Source of the DNA: Hyphomicrobiales bacterium
GTDB taxonomy: Bacteria > Pseudomonadota > Alphaproteobacteria > Rhizobiales > Rhizobiaceae
Direction of reading: 5' to 3'
NCBI GenBank assembly: GCA_900465665.1
Contig: UBJO01000079.1
Location: 1 to 35,203 of the forward strand
Length of the DNA stretch: 35,203 bases
In this document: positions 17,463 to 24,807 of the stretch, in pieces
Layout of the letters: each line of letters begins with the position of its first letter
Numbering within the stretch: position 1 is the stretch's first letter
Notes under the pieces: model-generated
Seen by the model: the letters and a program-made list of their open reading frames with translations, nothing else
Told to the model about the DNA's origin: nothing
Database searches by the model: none
Position numbers and translations under genes: made by a program

Positions 17463-18554
17463 ATGGCTCGCGAAACAGGAATATTGGCAGACCGCGCGAT
17501 TGCCGCGTTGTTCGAGACGGGACGCCTCGTCGCGGAGCGCGAGCTCGACAGCGACCAGATCCAGCCGGCGAGCCTTGATCTCCGTCTCGGCGCCAAGGCA
17601 TTCCGTGTCCGCGCCAGCTTCATGCCGGGTCCGAACAGCCTCGTCTCCGACAAGCTCGACCGATTGAGCCTGCATGTCGTCGATCTCTCGGAAGGCGCGG
17701 TGCTCGAAACCGGCTGCGTCTACATCGTGCCCCTCATGGAGCGCCTCGATCTGCCGGCCGACATGTCGGCCTCGGCCAACCCGAAAAGCTCGACCGGCCG
17801 CCTCGATATCTTCACCCGCGTCATCACCGATTATGCGCAGGAGTTCGACAAGATCCCGGCCGGCTACTCCGGCCCGCTCTATCTCGAAATCTCGCCGCGC
17901 ACCTTCCCGATCGTCGTGCGTCGCGGCTCGCGCTTGTCGCAGATCCGCTTCCGCATTGGCCAGTCGCTGCTCGGCGAACCGGAACTTCTGGCGCTGCACG
18001 ATGCCGAAACGCTGGTCGCAAGCACAAAGCCGAACGTCTCGGGCGGCGGCATCGCGCTGTCGATCGATCTCGCCGGCGACAAGGACGGCCTGATCGGCTA
18101 TCGCGGCAAGCACCACACGGCCGTCGTCGACGTCGACAAGAAGGCCCAGCACGATATCTTCGATTTCTGGGAGCCGATCTACAGCCGCGGTCGCAACGAA
18201 CTGATCCTCGATCCGGATGAGTTCTACATCCTCGTCTCGCGCGAAGCGGTTCACGTGCCCCCGCATTACGCCGCCGAGATGACGCCCTTCGATCCGCTCG
18301 TCGGCGAATTCCGCGTCCACTACGCCGGCTTCTTCGACCCCGGCTTCGGCCACGCCCCCGCCGGCGGCCGCGGCAGCCGCGCCGTCCTCGAAGTCCGCAG
18401 CCACGAGGTCCCCTTCATCCTCGAAGACGGCCAGATCGTCGGCCGCCTAGTCTACGAGCACATGCAGGAACACCCCGAAAGCCTCTACGGCACCGGCCTC
18501 GGCTCCAACTACCAGGCACAGGGCCTCAAGCTCTCCAAGCACTTCCGGATCTGA
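17463..18554 (+). CDS. dcd: 2'-deoxycytidine 5'-triphosphate deaminase (long alphaproteobacterial form)
   Basis: Deaminates dCTP to dUTP, feeding dTMP synthesis; cytosolic. 363 residues, nearly twice the E. coli Dcd (193), the duplicated-domain form seen in alphaproteobacteria. Seen: N-terminal DSDQIQPASLDLRLG, typical of the dUTPase/Dcd fold; NPKSSTGRLDIFTRVITDY and GPLYLEISPRTFPI, covering the Ser/Arg/Glu active-site region; and a second half with GYRGKHHTAVVDVD and an ending of HEVPFILEDGQIVGRLVYE. ATG 17463 (or the adjoining ATG 17460) follows GGATGGGG. It is divergent from metZ, with the riboswitch leader between them. The same frame is open upstream through the riboswitch, but that is not coding. 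Confidence 0.9.
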   Translation: MARETGILADRAIAALFETGRLVAERELDSDQIQPASLDLRLGAKAFRVRASFMPGPNSLVSDKLDRLSLHVVDLSEGAVLETGCVYIVPLMERLDLPADMSASANPKSSTGRLDIFTRVITDYAQEFDKIPAGYSGPLYLEISPRTFPIVVRRGSRLSQIRFRIGQSLLGEPELLALHDAETLVASTKPNVSGGGIALSIDLAGDKDGLIGYRGKHHTAVVDVDKKAQHDIFDFWEPIYSRGRNELILDPDEFYILVSREAVHVPPHYAAEMTPFDPLVGEFRVHYAGFFDPGFGHAPAGGRGSRAVLEVRSHEVPFILEDGQIVGRLVYEHMQEHPESLYGTGLGSNYQAQGLKLSKHFRI

Positions 18555-18623
18555 GCGGCCTCACCCGGAAGTCGCCAACCCCGCTTGACACCGACCGCCA
18601 TCTGTTGGAAATCTGCAGCCAAC

Positions 18624-18697
18624 GCGGGTGTAGCTCAATGGTAGAGCAGCAGCTTCCCAAGCTGAATACGAGGGTTCGATTCCCTTCACCCGCTCCA
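18624..18697 (+). tRNA. tRNA-Gly (anticodon CCC)
   Basis: 74 nt with encoded CCA. Acceptor GCGGGTG/CACCCGC, D-arm GCTC-AATGGTA-GAGC, anticodon loop TTCCCAA (anticodon CCC), T-arm GAGGG-TTCGATT-CCCTT, discriminator T and CCA. Closely resembles E. coli glyU. TTGACA at 18585-18590 is a likely -35. The 3' 46 nt form one end (attL) of an integrated element, and the gene itself is intact. Confidence 0.96.
18652..18697 (+). repeat. attL, 3' part of the tRNA-Gly gene
   Basis: The 46-nt segment from the anticodon arm through the CCA of the tRNA, repeated at 20028-20074. Starts GCTTCCCAAGCTG and ends CACCCGCTCCA. Confidence 0.8.
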
Positions 18698-18719
18698 GCA
18701 AATTCAATAACTTAAGTAT

Positions 18720-18734
18720 AGCGGCGTTTCACTG
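18720..18734 (+). repeat. Left arm-type inverted repeat of the element
   Basis: AGCGGCGTTTCACTG; matches the reverse complement of 19990-20004 at 14 of 15 positions. It lies 22 bp inside attL. Position and symmetry suggest an integrase arm-binding site. Confidence 0.6.
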
Positions 18735-18742
18735 TCGTGTCA

Positions 18743-19016
18743 CTAGCGCTTGGCGATACGTGCTTCGGCAATCTTGCGGCTGGTCTCTAGACCGTCGCCA
18801 CGGCTGTACTTTTTTGCCATCTTTGTCGTCGTGTGGTTAGCAAGATCGCTGGCCAATTCGATAGAGCCCGTTGCTTCCACCGTCTCGGAAACGGCACCTG
18901 CTCGGGTATCCATAGACCAGATGTGATCTGGAACTCCTGCCGCATCGCGAAGCGTCCTGAATTTGGTCGCGTAGCGATTTTCCCAATATTGCTTCCCGGT
19001 GTCACGACGCCCTAGG
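18743..19016 (-). pseudogene. Truncated tyrosine recombinase (integrase), C-terminal part only
   Basis: The minus-strand frame ending at TAG 18743-18745 encodes about 90 residues: DTGKQYWENRYATKFRTLRD, then AGVPDHIWSMDTRAGAVSE, then ASDLANHTTTKMAKKYSRGD and the ending AEARIAKR. This is the C-terminal catalytic end of phage-type integrases; the conserved Arg (in DTRAGA), His (ANHTT) and the nucleophilic Tyr (KKYSR) are visible. The N-terminal core-binding domain and the first half of the catalytic domain are absent, and no start codon fits, so it is a remnant. It sits directly beside the tRNA, where the int gene of such elements normally ends. Confidence 0.8.
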
Positions 19017-19060
19017 CGTTCTGTTGGTCCGCTTACCGTACTCCGGCATGGAGGCGAACC

Positions 19061-19843
19061 TTACCCTGCCGAAGCCGAATTTCTTCCTCTCTTCGTTCGC
19101 AGACGGGTGAGCCCGTCAATAAACATTACCCTATTGATCAAGCGGTCTTTCGCCAGTTTCAGAAAGCTTTCGCGCGGTGAATTAGGGAACGCGTCAGACA
19201 TGCGCTCATCCAAAGAGCGGGCTTGCGGATTGAACATATAGCCGAAGTCATCCAGCATACCCTGTGTCTCAGTCATATCGCGAAGTGATTGATCGAGGTC
19301 GGTCGCACGGTAAACATAGATTTTGTCAAAATCGAATCTGATGGCAGCCATGCGCTCCTCATGAGCTCGCTCAACGTCTTGCTCGACAAGCGGGTCATCG
19401 GTCCAAACTTTCTGAAAATGCCGGGCGTGCCCTAGTAAGTACCTGGGGTCAACAAGCAACAAGGCATCTGGGAGCTGTTCGCATCCGCCCCACAGCCAGT
19501 GGGCGAACTTGTTCCTAACGTCGATCTGCATCCGAACGGCGTTCGATACGACTTCCAGCATCTCAAAGTGTTCGGCATCAAGTGTCGACCTGGCTGCAGC
19601 TAAAATCATCGCTCGCCTGTTTCCAGCATCTAGTACCTCGCTAAACATAGCGAAAGCTGGTTCTGGGCTGGCGTGAAGCAGGCTCACTAAGACCATCGCC
19701 ATCCCATGGTCGAGCGCTGACGCTCTTGCGATGAATTCAGACACCTTCGCCGCTAAGAGTGGCCGTGTCCGAAGCTCATCTGCATTAAATGCCAGGTTGT
19801 AAGGGGACTCTTTGGTGATGCTATTGCTGAGAGGCTGAGGCAT
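19061..19843 (-). CDS. HEPN-like protein, only intact cargo gene of the element
   Basis: Function unknown; 260 residues. Seen: a largely helical first half (about 25-140) with R-N-K-F-A-H at 110-115, followed by WLWGG. RNxxxH is the catalytic signature of HEPN ribonucleases (toxins, Abi, CRISPR and other defence effectors), and its place near the end of a helical hairpin fits the fold. The second half (140-260) is charged and I recognise nothing in it. The start ATG 19841-19843 has GGAG 7 bases upstream. No antitoxin partner (MNT or similar) is seen next to it. It is bracketed by the att repeats and lies upstream of the integrase remnant on the same strand, so it is acquired cargo. Similar stand-alone proteins with RNRFAH-type motifs occur as uncharacterised alphaproteobacterial genes. 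The HEPN call rests on one motif. Confidence 0.55.
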   Translation of the reverse strand: MPQPLSNSITKESPYNLAFNADELRTRPLLAAKVSEFIARASALDHGMAMVLVSLLHASPEPAFAMFSEVLDAGNRRAMILAAARSTLDAEHFEMLEVVSNAVRMQIDVRNKFAHWLWGGCEQLPDALLLVDPRYLLGHARHFQKVWTDDPLVEQDVERAHEERMAAIRFDFDKIYVYRATDLDQSLRDMTETQGMLDDFGYMFNPQARSLDERMSDAFPNSPRESFLKLAKDRLINRVMFIDGLTRLRTKRGRNSASAG

Positions 19844-20027
19844 GCGTGGCTCCAGTTTTAGTTCGTGCCTTCAGACGGTAATAGGGGCTGAAGAGGCGGG
19901 CAGCAATTGGAGCATCGGCCTAGATGTCGTTAAACGTCGGAGATGACGTTTCAAAGCCCTGCCTGGCAGCGCTTGGCACGGACTGGCATCAGTAAAACGC
20001 CGCTTTGAGTTTGCTCAGGGTGTTCAA
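19844..20027. other. Right end of the element, non-coding, with inverted repeats
   Basis: No coding region supported. Contains a perfect 7-bp inverted repeat AAACGTC (19932-19938) / GACGTTT (19945-19951), a 10-bp copy of AGCGCTTGGC (19968-19977) also present at the integrase stop (18745-18754), and the right arm repeat (19990-20004). Confidence 0.6.
19990..20004 (-). repeat. Right arm-type inverted repeat of the element
   Basis: CAGTAAAACGCCGCT, the inverted copy (one mismatch) of 18720-18734, 23 bp inside attR. Together they would flank the attP core symmetrically in the circular form. Confidence 0.6.
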
Positions 20028-20074
20028 GCTTCCTAAGCTGAATACGAGGGTTCGATTCCCTTTCACGCGCTCCA
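20028..20074 (+). repeat. attR, diverged copy of the tRNA-Gly 3' end
   Basis: 47 nt matching 18652-18697 except for one anticodon-loop change (TTCCCAA to TTCCTAA), one inserted T and one C-to-G in the acceptor strand. The 5' half of the tRNA is absent, so this is not a second tRNA gene. Confidence 0.82.
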
Positions 20075-20182
20075 TTCCCGTCAAAAAATACGTGATCTTC
20101 GGCGCTTGTTCGCGTCCGGCACCCGTGCGTCAAGACCCGCATCACCGCTGAACACCCCCACACCCTAACGCTTTCCGCGTAC

Positions 20183-20212
20183 TTGACGAATCCCTAATGA
20201 ACGTGGTTAATT
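20183..20212 (+). promoter_or_regulatory. Candidate promoter of the small gene at 20288
   Basis: TTGACG (20183-20188), then GTTAAT or TTAATT at 20206-20212 (17-18 bp spacing). A GANTC methylation site (20188-20192) overlaps the -35 end. Confidence 0.5.
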
Positions 20213-20287
20213 TTTAACTATTCTCCGGTACATGGAACTTGGACGGCGCTCTGGCCGTTACTGGCGCACACGAGGAGGAATAGCGAA

Positions 20288-20476
20288 ATGCTCTTGAAGA
20301 TTTTCACCGCAAAGCGTGATGTCGTCGACGCCGATGACACCGGCACCTACGCGGATGGGTACCATATGCCGGAACTCGACGTTGCCGCATACAAGCGCAG
20401 CGACCGTCGCTCCTCCTACGAGCGCGATTATGGTCGTGGTCGCAAGGTTGAAGAGATTTCGCTCGGTCTCGTCTAA
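20288..20476 (+). CDS. Small charged protein of unknown function
   Basis: 62 residues, MLLKIFTAKRDVVDADDTG at the N-terminus, a tyrosine- and arginine-rich middle (KRSDRRSSYERDYGRGRK) and VEEISLGLV at the end. Not recognised. It is supported as a real gene by a strong GAGGAGG Shine-Dalgarno 10 bases before ATG 20288, its own promoter-like sequence and an intrinsic terminator 45 bp after the stop. No membrane segment or signal peptide. It lies just outside the integrated element, so it probably belongs to the core chromosome. The arrangement of a single short gene with a strong ribosome site suggests abundant expression. Confidence 0.65.
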   Translation: MLLKIFTAKRDVVDADDTGTYADGYHMPELDVAAYKRSDRRSSYERDYGRGRKVEEISLGLV

Positions 20477-20520
20477 AAGATCGATCACATGGCGGATAAA
20501 GTCGGCATCTGCCGAAATGA

Positions 20521-20547
20521 AAATGGGCGGCCTTGAGCCGCCCATTT
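20521..20547. terminator. Bidirectional intrinsic terminator
   Basis: AAATGGGCGGC (20521-20531), loop cttga, GCCGCCCATTT (20537-20547): an 11-bp perfect stem with A/T ends, between the small gene (plus) and the convergent chemotaxis gene (minus). Confidence 0.85.
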
Positions 20548-20573
20548 CATGTTTGCGAGAGCGTTGTCGAGGC

Positions 20574-22586
20574 TCAGAACTCCGTCCAGTCGTCATCCTT
20601 CTTGTCGGCGGAAGACGTGCCGCCGAAGGCGTTGGCGAGCTTCTGGCCGAGGGCGAGCGCCGGCGAGGAAGTCGGTCGCGTGACACCCGAGGTGGCGATC
20701 CGCACTGGCGCCTTGCGGGTCAAGACAGGCTTGGCCGGGCGCGGCGCCAGGGGCTCATTGGCGTCTGGAACCACCCTCGGCGTGAACGCCACGGTGCCGC
20801 CGCCGGTGCCGGTCAGCTTGAACTGGTCGAGCAGGGTGTTGAGTGCGGCTGCCTCGGTCGCCAGCTTGTGGCTGGCGGCGGTGCTTTCTTCCACCATCGC
20901 GGCGTTCTGCTGCGTGCCCTGATCCATCGTGTTGACCGCCGTGTTGATCTCCTGCAGCCCGATCGATTGTTCTCGCGCGGCTTCGGCGATCGCGTTGACG
21001 TGCTGGTTGATCTCCTGCACCTCGTGGACGATCTCTTCGAGGGCCTTGCCGGTCTCGCCGACAAGCGACACGCCCGATTTCACCTGGTTGCCCGAGGTCA
21101 GGATCAGAGACTGGATTTCGCGTGCGGCATTGGCGGAGCGCTGCGCGAGTTCGCGCACTTCCTGGGCGACGACAGCAAAACCCTTGCCAGCTTCCCCGGC
21201 GCGTGCCGCTTCCACACCGGCGTTCAGCGCCAGCAGGTTGGTCTGGAAGGCAATGTCGTCGATCACGCCGATGATGTTGCCGATCGATGCGGAGGACTGT
21301 TCGATCTGCTGCATGGCATTGACCGCCTTGCGCACCACTTCGCCGGACCGCTCGGCGCTGTGTCGGGTTTTCGACACCAGCGTGCGCGCTTCTTCCGCCC
21401 GCCGCGCGGCGTCCTTCACGGTGGTGGTTATCTCTTCCAGCGCGGCCGCCGTCTCTTCGACGGAGGCTGCCTGCTGCTCGGTGCGACGCGAGAGCTGGTC
21501 GGCCGAGGAGCGGATCTCGCCGGCGCCGGCCGTGATCGCGCGGGCATTGTCGCCCACGGTCTGCATCGTTTCGTTGAGCTTGAAGATCGAGTTGTTGAAG
21601 TCCTGGCGCAGGCTGTCCAGGCTGCCTTCGAACGGCGTGTTGATCTGCGAGATCAGGTCTCCGGCGGCAAGCTTGCGCAGGCCGTCGCCGAGCGCGCTGA
21701 CGGTGCGCGAGAGATCGGCCGCCTCGGTGGCGCGCTGCGCTTCGATTTCGCGCCGCTCGCTGTCGGTGAGATTGCGGTTGCGCTCCGCCTCGCGCTCGAG
21801 GCGCACGCGCTCGATGGCGTTGTCGCGGAAGATCGAGACGGCAGCCGCCATCTCCCCCACTTCGTCGAGCCGGTCCATGCCGTCGACGGCGCTTGCCGTC
21901 TCGCCCTCGGCAAGCCGCGTCATGCGCTGGCGAAGCCTGGCCATCGGCGCTGCGATGCCGGCCTGCGCGATCCAGATGCTGAGGCCGATCGCGGTAAGCA
22001 CGGCGAACCCGATCAGCGCGAAACAGTAAAGGATACGGTTGTTGACCGTGGCAGAAAGCGCGTCGCCGCCATCGTTGAGCTGCACCATCAGCGCGTCATT
22101 GTTGGCGATCATCTTCGGCGTGACGATCGAGAGCTTGGCGTTGAGCTCGGCTGCCGTGGCGCGTGCGCCGGTGCGATCGCCGGCTTTGGCCTGTTCGATC
22201 ACCTTTTTCGCGAGTGCATCCATCTCGTCGATGCCGGCGATGATCTCGTCGATCGCGGGCTTGCGGTTCGCCACGAGGTCGGCTGCCTGCTGCAGGCGCT
22301 CGCGCGCTTGCGGCATCTTGCTGGGAGCGGCGATCGCGGCGTCGAAGTCGGGCGTGCCGGGGGTAAGGTCGGAGACGACGGTTGCCTGCAGAACGGCTGC
22401 GGTGGCAGAGGCACTGGCGCGCGAGGCCTGCATCGCCGCAAGCGCTTCGTGGTCGATGAAGGCGCTGTAGGCGGCATCGGCGCCACGGAATTCCTCGACG
22501 ACATAGACAAGACCGCCGATCGCGATGACGCCGAGAAGCGCAACGACCGAGATGATCTTGGTGCGGATTTTGAAGTTTTTCAGCAT
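20574..22586 (-). CDS. Methyl-accepting chemotaxis protein
   Basis: Inner-membrane chemoreceptor that controls CheA; 670 residues from ATG 22584-22586. Seen: TM1 about 11-30, a periplasmic ligand region (about 31-184) predicted helical, TM2 about 185-207, a HAMP domain after it (about 208-262), coiled coils, and the conserved cytoplasmic tip IDDIAFQTNLLALNAGVEAA with AGEAGKGFAVVAQEVRELAQ. The C-terminus ends DDWTEF, resembling the NWETF-type CheR/CheB tether (W-x-x-F), so the receptor may carry its own methylation-enzyme docking site. The ligand is unknown. The reading frame is open further 5' to 22763 without a Shine-Dalgarno; the chosen start gives the normal short cytoplasmic tail before TM1. 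No che genes adjoin it. Confidence 0.93.
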   Translation of the reverse strand: MLKNFKIRTKIISVVALLGVIAIGGLVYVVEEFRGADAAYSAFIDHEALAAMQASRASASATAAVLQATVVSDLTPGTPDFDAAIAAPSKMPQARERLQQAADLVANRKPAIDEIIAGIDEMDALAKKVIEQAKAGDRTGARATAAELNAKLSIVTPKMIANNDALMVQLNDGGDALSATVNNRILYCFALIGFAVLTAIGLSIWIAQAGIAAPMARLRQRMTRLAEGETASAVDGMDRLDEVGEMAAAVSIFRDNAIERVRLEREAERNRNLTDSERREIEAQRATEAADLSRTVSALGDGLRKLAAGDLISQINTPFEGSLDSLRQDFNNSIFKLNETMQTVGDNARAITAGAGEIRSSADQLSRRTEQQAASVEETAAALEEITTTVKDAARRAEEARTLVSKTRHSAERSGEVVRKAVNAMQQIEQSSASIGNIIGVIDDIAFQTNLLALNAGVEAARAGEAGKGFAVVAQEVRELAQRSANAAREIQSLILTSGNQVKSGVSLVGETGKALEEIVHEVQEINQHVNAIAEAAREQSIGLQEINTAVNTMDQGTQQNAAMVEESTAASHKLATEAAALNTLLDQFKLTGTGGGTVAFTPRVVPDANEPLAPRPAKPVLTRKAPVRIATSGVTRPTSSPALALGQKLANAFGGTSSADKKDDDWTEF

Positions 22587-22819
22587 GAATGGGCCCATGG
22601 GCTGCGGCCAGGGGGATGGCCGGATACGATCGTTTTCAAGAACAGGCGGTTTCGAAGGCAGAGCTGGCGCTTGTGGCGCCGTGGGGAGATGCCCGCTAAG
22701 GCTCGACAGGCGCATCATGCATTCGGTCAGGAACCGGTGTCGTCTAACGCGACTAGAATCCATATTGCTTAAGACGAAACTAACACATCCAGGGGTCCAC
22801 AGAATTTAAGTGGACTGGC

Positions 22820-24754
22820 TCACTGTAAAGGCATGGAGGCTGCGCGCACCGGTTGCGAAGTCGGCAGGTGCGGGGTCTTGTCCCAGAAGAACGGCTTGAA
22901 ATGCAGCTGGAAGACCGCGCGCCACGCGGCACCCGATATCATCATCCAGTAGACGGGCAGGGCAACCCAGCGCCAGCCGACCTTGCGCTTCTCGTCGCGC
23001 AGCATGGCGCGCCGGCCAAGCACCAGCAGGATGACATAGCTTCCCAGCATGTTGGCGACGTCGATCAGAAACAGCAACGCATCAAGGGTAGCGGTTTCAG
23101 GGAAGCCGAGCATCATGTAGCTCGCGGTAGTGAGGATCAGCATGACCATCCACGGATGCGTCAGCGAGGCGACGAGCATGCCGCCAACAAGCACCTGGAA
23201 AACGAGGAACGGCCAGATCCCCATCTCGCGCACGAGCGTGCCGGGCGCACGCATCATCACCAGCCATGTCTGCAGCCAGCCCTTGAACCACCGTGTGCGC
23301 TGGTTCAGCCAGACGTCGCGCTTGGTCGGCGCATCCTCGTAGGTCGGGCAGTCGATCACGCCGCATCGGTAGCCGAGCCTGTAGAGCCGCAGGCCGAGAT
23401 CGGCATCTTCCGTTACGTTATAGGGGTCCCAACCGCCGCACGCCTTGAGATCGGCGACGCGCAGGTGGTTGGACGTGCCGCCGAGCGGCATCGGCAACCG
23501 GTGCTTTGCCAGCATCGGAAGCAGCAGCCGAAACAGCGCCGCATATTCGAGCGCGAAAGCCGCGCTGATCCATGAGCTGCCGACATTGGAGATGATCAGC
23601 GGCGCCTGCAGGCAGGCGACGTCATCGCGGCCGGCGACAAAGCTCGCATAGGCCGCGCGCAGCTGGTCCGGATGCGGCCTGTCCTCGGCGTCGTAGATCA
23701 CGAGGAACTCGCCGCGCGCGGCGCTCAGCGCATAGTTCAGCGCCTTCGGTTTCGTTCGCGGATGGGAGACCGGCACCGCGACGATTTCGAACTGTGGGCC
23801 GAGGTCCTGTTTTTCGAGCGCTGCGATCGTCGCATGGTCGTCGGCCTCGCATATCAGCTTGATATCGAGCTTGGCGATCGGCCAGTTGAGCTGCTTCAGC
23901 GCCGCCACCAGCTGGCCGGCGACCTCCGCCTCCTTGTAGAGCGCGACGAACACGGAATAGACCGGCAGCCGCTCCGTCGGCTGCGGTGTTGGCTGCGGGC
24001 CGCGACGGTGGTGGAGCGCGCAGGCCCTGAGCAGGATCGCCGCCATGTAGATCAGCGACAGCGCGAGATGAACGATCGCGATCAATGGCAGCTCGGAAAA
24101 CGCCGCGAAGATAAGCGCGCAGAGTGCCGCGCCGGCAATGAACCCCTGCTTGCCGGACAGCACGATGCGAGCGCTGAACCGCCCCTTGTCCTCGAACAGC
24201 GTCCCGATGCATTCCTTCACCCGCCGCTTGGCGCCGACACGCCAGATGGCGTCGCGCATCGCGGTGGGCGTGGTGACGATGATCCGCTCTGCAAGCCCCG
24301 GCCGCGCCTCGATCGTCCGCGCCAGCGCCAGCAGGCGACCGGCCTCGGGAATGATGGCGATCATCGCCTTGTCTGCATAGTTCAGCCGCACGGATCGCGT
24401 GTCCGCCAGCTGCGTGTCGAGCGCTTGGTCGTCATGGATCAGGGCCGGATCGAGTTGCAAGAGGAATGGCAGGCGAAGCGTGCGGGCAAGACCCGCATAA
24501 TAGCTCTCGGCGTCCACCCACCGGTTGGCCAGCAGTTCGCGCTCGATCGACGTGCCGTTATGGCGGGCCATGGTCGCTGCACGCGCGATCGTCGGCTTGC
24601 CGATGCCGAGCCTCAGCAGCGCTTCGATCTCGATCTGTTGCGCATCACTGACAACACCCGCCGGCACGGCCGGCGAGAGCGGAGGTTTCGGTCGCTCTTG
24701 AAGCGTCGTGTTACGGGTGCTGATCCCGCCCGACGCATATTCCCCGATACGCAT
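22820..24754 (-). CDS. Membrane-bound family 2 glycosyltransferase with N-terminal MshEN/GspE-N-like domain
   Basis: Probable processive polysaccharide synthase of the inner membrane; 644 residues. Seen: an N-terminal soluble domain (about 40-130: QQIEIEALLRLGIGKPTIA, then LANRWVDAESYYAGLARTL, LPFL) resembling the GspE-N/MshEN fold that can bind cyclic di-GMP; two membrane helices (about 203-245); the GT2 catalytic region with EADD (303-306), DAED (355-358), TED (448-450) and QRTRW (485-489); then further membrane helices (about 505-620). These are the D, DxD, TED and QxxRW signatures of cellulose- and N-acetylglucosamine-type synthases. The polymer is unknown and no export or modification genes lie beside it. 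It starts divergently from the solute-binding gene 53 bp away. Confidence 0.87.
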   Translation of the reverse strand: MRIGEYASGGISTRNTTLQERPKPPLSPAVPAGVVSDAQQIEIEALLRLGIGKPTIARAATMARHNGTSIERELLANRWVDAESYYAGLARTLRLPFLLQLDPALIHDDQALDTQLADTRSVRLNYADKAMIAIIPEAGRLLALARTIEARPGLAERIIVTTPTAMRDAIWRVGAKRRVKECIGTLFEDKGRFSARIVLSGKQGFIAGAALCALIFAAFSELPLIAIVHLALSLIYMAAILLRACALHHRRGPQPTPQPTERLPVYSVFVALYKEAEVAGQLVAALKQLNWPIAKLDIKLICEADDHATIAALEKQDLGPQFEIVAVPVSHPRTKPKALNYALSAARGEFLVIYDAEDRPHPDQLRAAYASFVAGRDDVACLQAPLIISNVGSSWISAAFALEYAALFRLLLPMLAKHRLPMPLGGTSNHLRVADLKACGGWDPYNVTEDADLGLRLYRLGYRCGVIDCPTYEDAPTKRDVWLNQRTRWFKGWLQTWLVMMRAPGTLVREMGIWPFLVFQVLVGGMLVASLTHPWMVMLILTTASYMMLGFPETATLDALLFLIDVANMLGSYVILLVLGRRAMLRDEKRKVGWRWVALPVYWMMISGAAWRAVFQLHFKPFFWDKTPHLPTSQPVRAASMPLQ

Positions 24755-24807
24755 GACTCTGATACACCGTCGTTGAATTGGCAGTGCAGTCCCCGGGGCA
24801 GATCATA

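Larger units (their letters stand above)
18652..20074. mobile_element. Decayed mini integrative element at tRNA-Gly(CCC)
   Basis: About 1.4 kb bounded by a direct repeat of the tRNA 3' end (18652-18697 and 20028-20074). It holds a C-terminal fragment of a tyrosine integrase beside the tRNA, an intact 260-residue gene, and near-perfect 15-bp inverted repeats 22-23 bp inside each att copy. It looks visibly less GC-rich than the flanks (not computed). The integrase is truncated, so the element is probably immobile; the att copies differ at two bases and one indel, so the insertion is not recent. Confidence 0.82.

Noticed and set aside
20028..20074. Second tRNA-Gly gene
   Set aside because: Only the 3' 47 nt are present, with anticodon-loop and acceptor changes; no 5' acceptor strand or D-arm. 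It is an att copy.
19951..20163. Minus-strand open frame across attR encoding a RESNP-type peptide
   Set aside because: Such peptides arise from reading the conserved tRNA T-arm in reverse; it has no ribosome site or homology.
20316..22772. Very long plus-strand open frame antisense to the chemotaxis gene
   Set aside because: High-GC third-position shadow of the receptor gene; its protein is low-complexity with no family motifs, while the minus strand encodes a full receptor.
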